From assembly GCA_002314055.1 (NCBI GenBank), contig DCBP01000002.1, positions 20,647 through 30,539 on the forward strand: a stretch of DNA of 9,893 nucleotides. The letters run 5' to 3'. Below are positions 6,289-9,893 of this stretch, piece by piece. A program made the translations under genes and the position numbers. The DNA is from Prevotella sp. UBA1104 (GTDB taxonomy: Bacteria > Bacteroidota > Bacteroidia > Bacteroidales > Bacteroidaceae). The notes beneath the pieces are model-generated. The model searched no databases. It was not told the DNA's origin and saw only the letters and a program-made list of their open reading frames with translations. Numbering within the stretch: position 1 is the first letter of the stretch; each line of letters opens with the position of its first letter.

Positions 6289-7131
6289 TTAGGCAAGTTT
6301 TATTCCTTTGCCGCCCTCTTCAAGAGTTATGAGATGGCGTTTGTATAGGTCGCCGATAGCTCTTTTAAAAGCCTTCTTGCTAACCTGGAATCGGTCGTAT
6401 ATTTCCTCAGCATCACTCTTGTCGCCAAGGTTGCAGTAGCCGTTGTTGTCTTTCAGATAGTTGAGCAGAATATCAGAAAACTCCTCAGTCATCTTTCGTC
6501 CTGTAGGCTGTAGTGTTACGTCGATTTTCCCGTCTTGGCGCACATTGTCTACATATCCCTTAATGCGGTCGCCGGTGTGGATATATCTGAATATCTGGTC
6601 TTGGTATACCAGACCGCCGAACTTATTGTCGATTATCACCTTAAAGCCGAGGTCTGTCTTCTGCCAAACCAGCAGGTCCACCTCGTCGCCATGTCTGTAT
6701 GGCGGTTTCTCGTCGCTCAAATAGCGGTCAACCTTAGCTGAGGCAACAATTCGGTAACTCTCGTCGTCGAGATGCACATGAACGATATACGAGTTGCCTT
6801 TCAGCATACGCATCTTCTGTTCGCGGAACGGGCAGAACAGGTCTTTCATCAATCCCCAGTCGAGGAATGCTCCAAACTGGTTCACCCATGCCACTTCGAG
6901 ATATGCAAACTCGCCAACCATAGCCTTTGGCGTAAGTGTTGTAGCCACGGGGCGTTCGTCCTGGTCGAGATATATAAACACGTCGAGAGTGTCGCCGGGC
7001 TTGCAGCCATTAGGCACATATCTTGTAGGCAATAGAATTTCGCCCTCATCGCCGCCGTCGAGATACATACCGAAGTCTACTGACTTCACCACCTTCAAGG
7101 TGTTCATTTCGCCTAATTTTATTCCTTTCAT
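6289..7131 (-). CDS. cvfB: CvfB/YitL-family S1 and winged-helix RNA-binding protein
   Basis: The 280-residue protein has the domain plan of CvfB: three S1-like OB-folds at about 6-66, 72-134 and 146-209, then a C-terminal winged helix at about 216-280. Family-typical segments include VDFGMYLDGGDEGEILLP (18-35), GAFLDWGLMKDLFCPF (87-102), and YDRFQVSKKAFKRAIGDLYK in the winged helix. CvfB-family proteins bind RNA, and in Staphylococcus aureus the founding member influences virulence gene expression. The role in Bacteroidota is not established, so function here is inferred from architecture. The start at 7131 is supported by a four-base ATGA overlap with the lolD stop. The internal Met9 would remove the conserved IKLGE segment. 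It is probably translated by coupling to lolD and is the last gene of the group. Confidence 0.88.
   Translation of the reverse strand: MKGIKLGEMNTLKVVKSVDFGMYLDGGDEGEILLPTRYVPNGCKPGDTLDVFIYLDQDERPVATTLTPKAMVGEFAYLEVAWVNQFGAFLDWGLMKDLFCPFREQKMRMLKGNSYIVHVHLDDESYRIVASAKVDRYLSDEKPPYRHGDEVDLLVWQKTDLGFKVIIDNKFGGLVYQDQIFRYIHTGDRIKGYVDNVRQDGKIDVTLQPTGRKMTEEFSDILLNYLKDNNGYCNLGDKSDAEEIYDRFQVSKKAFKRAIGDLYKRHLITLEEGGKGIKLA
7128..7131 (-). other. ATGA overlap of lolD stop and cvfB start
   Basis: The plus-strand tcat reads ATGA on the coding strand. The ATG of cvfB shares its last two bases with the TGA of lolD. This arrangement usually means translational coupling by reinitiation. It also fixes the cvfB start. 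The lolD stop involved lies after the repeat-derived tail, so the coupling depends on the extended form of lolD. Confidence 0.85.
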
Positions 7132-7904
7132 ATTGTTGTTGTTTGGGAGTTCTGGGAGTTCTGGGAGTTTGGGGAGTTCTGAGAGTTCTGGGAGAGCTTG
7201 GAGATCTGGGAGTTTTCAGAGAGCTCGGAGATCTCGGATTTTCCAGACTTCTCTGATAAGACAGCACCGTCTTCGATATGGATAGTTCTGTCAGTGATGC
7301 TTGCCAGTCCCTCGTCGTGGGTTACGATAACAAAAGTCTGTCCCATTTTGTCTCTCAGGTCAAAGAAAAGCTGATGTAGCTCAGCCTTGTTCTTGGAGTC
7401 AAGACTACCCGACGGCTCGTCGGCAAGTATTACCGACGGGTTGTTGATTAAAGCCCTTGCCACGGCAACGCGCTGCTTCTCTCCACCAGAAAGCTCGTTC
7501 GGCTTATGGCTGGCACGGTCGGCAAGTCCCATAAAATCGAGCAGTTCCATTGCCCGTTTCTTTGCCTCGCTCTTGGAAGTGCCGGCGATGAAAGCAGGAA
7601 TCATGATATTCTCCAATGCCGTAAACTCCGGCAGAAGTTGGTGAAACTGGAATACGAAACCGATATGCTTGTTTCTGAAATCAGCAAGTTTCTTTTGGCT
7701 CAGTTTCCTTACATCAATGCCGTCGATATTAATCTCGCCAGTGTCGGGAGTGTCGAGGGTACCGATTATCTGTAGCAAGGTAGTCTTGCCGGCACCACTC
7801 GGTCCGACAATGCTCACCACTTCGCCCTTGTTGATGTGGAGGTCGATGCCTTTGAGCACTTGCAGCTTGCCAAAGCTTTTTGTTATGTTTTTAATGTCAA
7901 TCAT
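7128..7904 (-). CDS. lolD: LolD-type ABC transporter ATPase with repeat-derived C-terminal tail
   Basis: An ABC ATPase of the LolD/MacB group. LolD powers LolC/E in releasing lipoproteins from the inner membrane toward the outer membrane. The first 216 or so residues form a complete ATPase: Walker A GPSGAGKT (34-41), Q-loop Gln86 in VFQFHQLLPEFTALEN, signature LSGGEKQR (138-145), Walker B VILADEP with Glu163, D-loop SLDS, and switch His196. The stretch FHQLLPEFTALEN is typical of LolD. The membrane partners are not in this window, so another MacB-like export role remains possible. Residues about 218-258 are foreign to the family. They are S/N/Q-rich (repeated NSQ) and encoded by a 9-bp repeat in frame. 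Usual LolD length is about 220-235, so the tail adds roughly 35-40 residues. The antiporter gene ends 78 bases upstream, and that gap consists largely of the same repeat. Confidence 0.9.
   Translation of the reverse strand: MIDIKNITKSFGKLQVLKGIDLHINKGEVVSIVGPSGAGKTTLLQIIGTLDTPDTGEINIDGIDVRKLSQKKLADFRNKHIGFVFQFHQLLPEFTALENIMIPAFIAGTSKSEAKKRAMELLDFMGLADRASHKPNELSGGEKQRVAVARALINNPSVILADEPSGSLDSKNKAELHQLFFDLRDKMGQTFVIVTHDEGLASITDRTIHIEDGAVLSEKSGKSEISELSENSQISKLSQNSQNSPNSQNSQNSQTTTI
7144..7242. repeat. 9-bp tandem repeat, about 11 units, inside the lolD 3' end
   Basis: Consensus TGGGAGTTC on the plus strand. The units run 7144-7152, 7153-7161 and so on to 7234-7242. The first two are perfect, and divergence rises toward the lolD interior (tgagagttc, ttggagatc, tcagagagc, tcggagatc). 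Weaker traces reach about 7251. Read on the minus strand the unit is AAC TCC CAG, giving Asn-Ser-Gln. The gradient suggests that the youngest copies lie nearest the stop codon. Confidence 0.92.
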
Positions 7905-7915
7905 ATTTCTTTTTT

Positions 7916-7978
7916 TAGGAGTTCTGGGAGTTCTGGGAGGACTGGGAGTTCTGGGAGAGCTCGGAGGACTGGGAGAAC
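7916..7978. repeat. 9-bp tandem repeat, 7 units, between antiporter gene and lolD
   Basis: Seven consecutive 9-base units fill the gap: taggagttc, tgggagttc, tgggaggac, tgggagttc, tgggagagc, tcggaggac, tgggagaac. The TGGGAG half is best conserved and the last three bases vary. Apart from a few bases at each end, the repeat is the whole 78-base spacer between the antiporter stop (7983-7985) and the lolD ATG (7902-7904). It has the same orientation and unit as 7144-7242. Confidence 0.93.
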
Positions 7979-7982
7979 TGAA

Positions 7983-9893
7983 CTATTTTCTCAACTTTTT
8001 GTTAAACCAGTTGATGATGCTTGAGTAAGCACTGTCAACGGCATGGTGCTGAGGCTCAGTGAAAGTCATGTCCTCAGGCGACTGTCCGTTCTGGTCGGGG
8101 AACACCACCATGAGATTCTTGTCATGGAAATGCTTGTCGAGTTCCAATGGCAGACGCTCAAAGATTGGCTTGTAAGACACCGTGCCCTGTCGTGCCGTAA
8201 TGACAACGAGCATGTGGTCGTCGCTCAAGTCTTCGGCGAGTTGTGGAAATTCCTTCCAGTGTTCCATAAGCACATATTCCGCCCTTACGCCAGGATGCTG
8301 GTTGCGTATATATTCATTTATAAGAGCAGTAGACTCAATCCTTCCGTGGAACACGATGCGGCAGCCCAGGTTCTCGGCGAGCCTTGCGAGCCGTTCAATC
8401 CATCGGTAGAAACCCTGTTCAAACTCCACCCTCGACGGTATTGCCACAACGATGCGTCGCAGAGTATTCAGCGGTCGGTTGCACCGGCAGAGGATAATCT
8501 GCCTGTTTAGGGAGTTCACGAGATTAGGCGTGAACAATCCCCAGAACTTGTCAGTCTCGCTCCGCTTGTTGTGCAGTCCCATAATAATCTCCGAGGCGTC
8601 ATATTCCTTAAAGGCATGAATAATACCGTTAGAGATGTTCGTGGCAAGGCGGCTTTGCGTAAGCATCCTCACGTCGGCAGCACTTGCAATCCTCGTTGCC
8701 TGTTCCAAAGTCCGCTTACCCACATTTTGGTTTTTATGACTGTTTGCATCATCATAAACCACGTTCAGTCCGATAAGTCCCCGACTCAGTTTGTCGTTGT
8801 GCATCATCAGCCCGAGACTCATCAGCGTGTCCAGTCCGCCGTCAGGCTTCAGGGCAATAAGAATCTTCTCGTCGTCGCCTCGTTTCTCCTCCGTGCCGTG
8901 CAGACTCTCGGTAAGAGTAATAGTTCGCGAAGCATTGTCGGTAACCACCGAACTGATGATACATGTAAAGAGAATCATTATCACCACACCGTTCAGCATA
9001 TTCGAGTCAACGAGATATTCCCCCGGCGAAGTGGCAAGTTTCATTCCCACCATCACGATAGCGATGGAGCCTGCGGCATGCGCCGATGTAAGTCCGAACA
9101 TCATATTGCCGTTAGACCACGGCAGGTTGAACGCCCATTTCGAGAGATAAGCCGCAATAGCCTTGCCGAGAGTGCCGAAGAAGATGATGCAGAAGATAAC
9201 GAAAGCCGTGTGCCATCCGTAGAAGAGCACCCTCACGTTTATCAACATTCCAACTCCGATAAGGAAATACGGTATAAACAAGGCATTGCCGATAAATTCA
9301 ATTCTGTTCATCAGTGGCGAAACATGCGGAATAAAGCGGTTGAGGATAAGTCCGGCAAAGAAAGCCCCGAACACCCCTTCCAGTCCGATAAGACTCGACA
9401 CCGCCGCACTGAGGAACAGCAGTGCCATAACAAAAATATACTGTGCCACGGCATCCGAGAATCTCCTCAGAAACCATCGAGCCAATCTTGGCAAGAGATA
9501 AACGCCGCCCGCCACGAATACTGCAATCTTCACTATAAACAACGCCCAGAAAGCCACTCCCGCACCACTGCCGAACGAGCCTACGATAGCTGCCAATACC
9601 ACAAGGGCAAGCGTCAGGGCAATCATCGACGAACCGACACACATCGTTACCGTTGGATGCTTCTGCAATCCGTATTTGCAAACGATAGGGTAGGCGATAA
9701 GCGTGTTCGACGCCATGATACTGCTGAGCAGCAGTGATGCCGTAGGACTGTATCCGATAATCTCCGTCCCCGTCCAGTAAGTCAGTCCGAAAGGAATAAG
9801 GAAAGTCAGCAGTCCGAAGAATACAATCTTAATCCCGTTACTCTTCAGTCCCTCTATGTCCATCTCCAGTCCGGCGAGGAACATGATATAATA
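7983..9893 (-). CDS. CPA2-type cation/proton antiporter with USP-like cytoplasmic tail (N-terminus outside window)
   Basis: An inner-membrane Na+ or K+/H+ exchanger of the Kef/NapA (CPA2) group. The reading frame is open to the right edge (YYI precedes the Met at 9884), and MFLAGLEMD is normally an internal helix motif. The true start and perhaps 70-90 residues therefore lie outside the window. Numbering from that Met, about ten hydrophobic segments span 18-318, including SSIMASNTLIAYPIV (54-68), GVFGAFFAGLILNRFIP (170-186) and LFIPYFLIGVGMLINV (202-217). The cytoplasmic part (about 338-633) begins ILIALKPDGG and contains two regions resembling universal stress protein folds, as in many Bacteroidota antiporters. 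The ion specificity cannot be read from sequence. Position 91-94 reads ALTL where I would expect an acidic residue. The gene is transcribed toward lolD and may share its transcript. Confidence 0.9.
   Translation of the reverse strand, partial: YYIMFLAGLEMDIEGLKSNGIKIVFFGLLTFLIPFGLTYWTGTEIIGYSPTASLLLSSIMASNTLIAYPIVCKYGLQKHPTVTMCVGSSMIALTLALVVLAAIVGSFGSGAGVAFWALFIVKIAVFVAGGVYLLPRLARWFLRRFSDAVAQYIFVMALLFLSAAVSSLIGLEGVFGAFFAGLILNRFIPHVSPLMNRIEFIGNALFIPYFLIGVGMLINVRVLFYGWHTAFVIFCIIFFGTLGKAIAAYLSKWAFNLPWSNGNMMFGLTSAHAAGSIAIVMVGMKLATSPGEYLVDSNMLNGVVIMILFTCIISSVVTDNASRTITLTESLHGTEEKRGDDEKILIALKPDGGLDTLMSLGLMMHNDKLSRGLIGLNVVYDDANSHKNQNVGKRTLEQATRIASAADVRMLTQSRLATNISNGIIHAFKEYDASEIIMGLHNKRSETDKFWGLFTPNLVNSLNRQIILCRCNRPLNTLRRIVVAIPSRVEFEQGFYRWIERLARLAENLGCRIVFHGRIESTALINEYIRNQHPGVRAEYVLMEHWKEFPQLAEDLSDDHMLVVITARQGTVSYKPIFERLPLELDKHFHDKNLMVVFPDQNGQSPEDMTFTEPQHHAVDSAYSSIINWFNKKLRK

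Noticed and set aside
7144..7978. CRISPR array or CRISPR-like repeat
   Set aside because: The units are only 9 bases with no spacers between them, and no cas genes are present. It is a simple tandem repeat family.
8571..9737. 388-codon plus-strand frame opposite the antiporter
   Set aside because: It is His/Arg/Ser-rich, with no membrane or domain signature, and lies wholly antisense to a clearly recognisable antiporter. It is an antisense shadow of the real gene's codon use.
1..9893. tRNA, rRNA, riboswitch or defence genes
   Set aside because: I found no cloverleaf-like GTTC-containing segments with paired arms, no recognisable riboswitch core, and no toxin-antitoxin, restriction or other defence families in the coding regions.

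Overview
The window looks like chromosomal DNA from a member of the Bacteroidota, most likely Prevotella or a close relative. The protein families are of Bacteroidota type, including the tyrosine recombinase and the CPA2 antiporter with a USP-like tail. Start codons lack Shine-Dalgarno sequences and sit behind A-rich leaders. A TAnnTTTG-type -7 element lies upstream of purB. The genus is an inference from overall resemblance.

The left half (about 1-4900) is a plus-strand row of housekeeping genes. purB (adenylosuccinate lyase) comes first, then an RsuA/RluB-family rRNA pseudouridine synthase with a very long Gly/Arg/Tyr/Asn/Gln-rich N-terminal extension, then asnS (asparaginyl-tRNA synthetase). 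asnS ends at a textbook intrinsic terminator at 4863-4906. The first 350 bases hold no convincing gene, only a cluster of small palindromes and the purB promoter.

The middle (about 4900-6290) is the accessory part. It holds a minus-strand tyrosine recombinase (integrase) that lacks its C-terminal catalytic box and tyrosine. Its tail runs into repeat-like non-coding sequence through a run of 10 G. A 210-base spacer beside it carries an imperfect hairpin and an inverted pair of DnaA-box-like nonamers.

The right half (6289-9893) is a minus-strand gene group, transcribed from the right edge leftward. It consists of a CPA2-type cation/proton antiporter with a universal-stress-like cytoplasmic tail (its N-terminus lies beyond the window), a LolD-type ABC ATPase, and a CvfB-like S1/winged-helix RNA-binding protein. 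lolD and cvfB overlap by four bases (ATGA).

The most unusual structure is a 9-bp repeat family, consensus TGGGAGTTC. It occurs at three places: between rluB and asnS, where opposed copies form a terminator-like hairpin; between the antiporter and lolD; and inside the 3' end of lolD, where it is read in frame as an Asn-Ser-Gln tail. The rest of the content is ordinary core metabolism and translation. I see no defence system, CRISPR array, RNA gene or intact mobile element.
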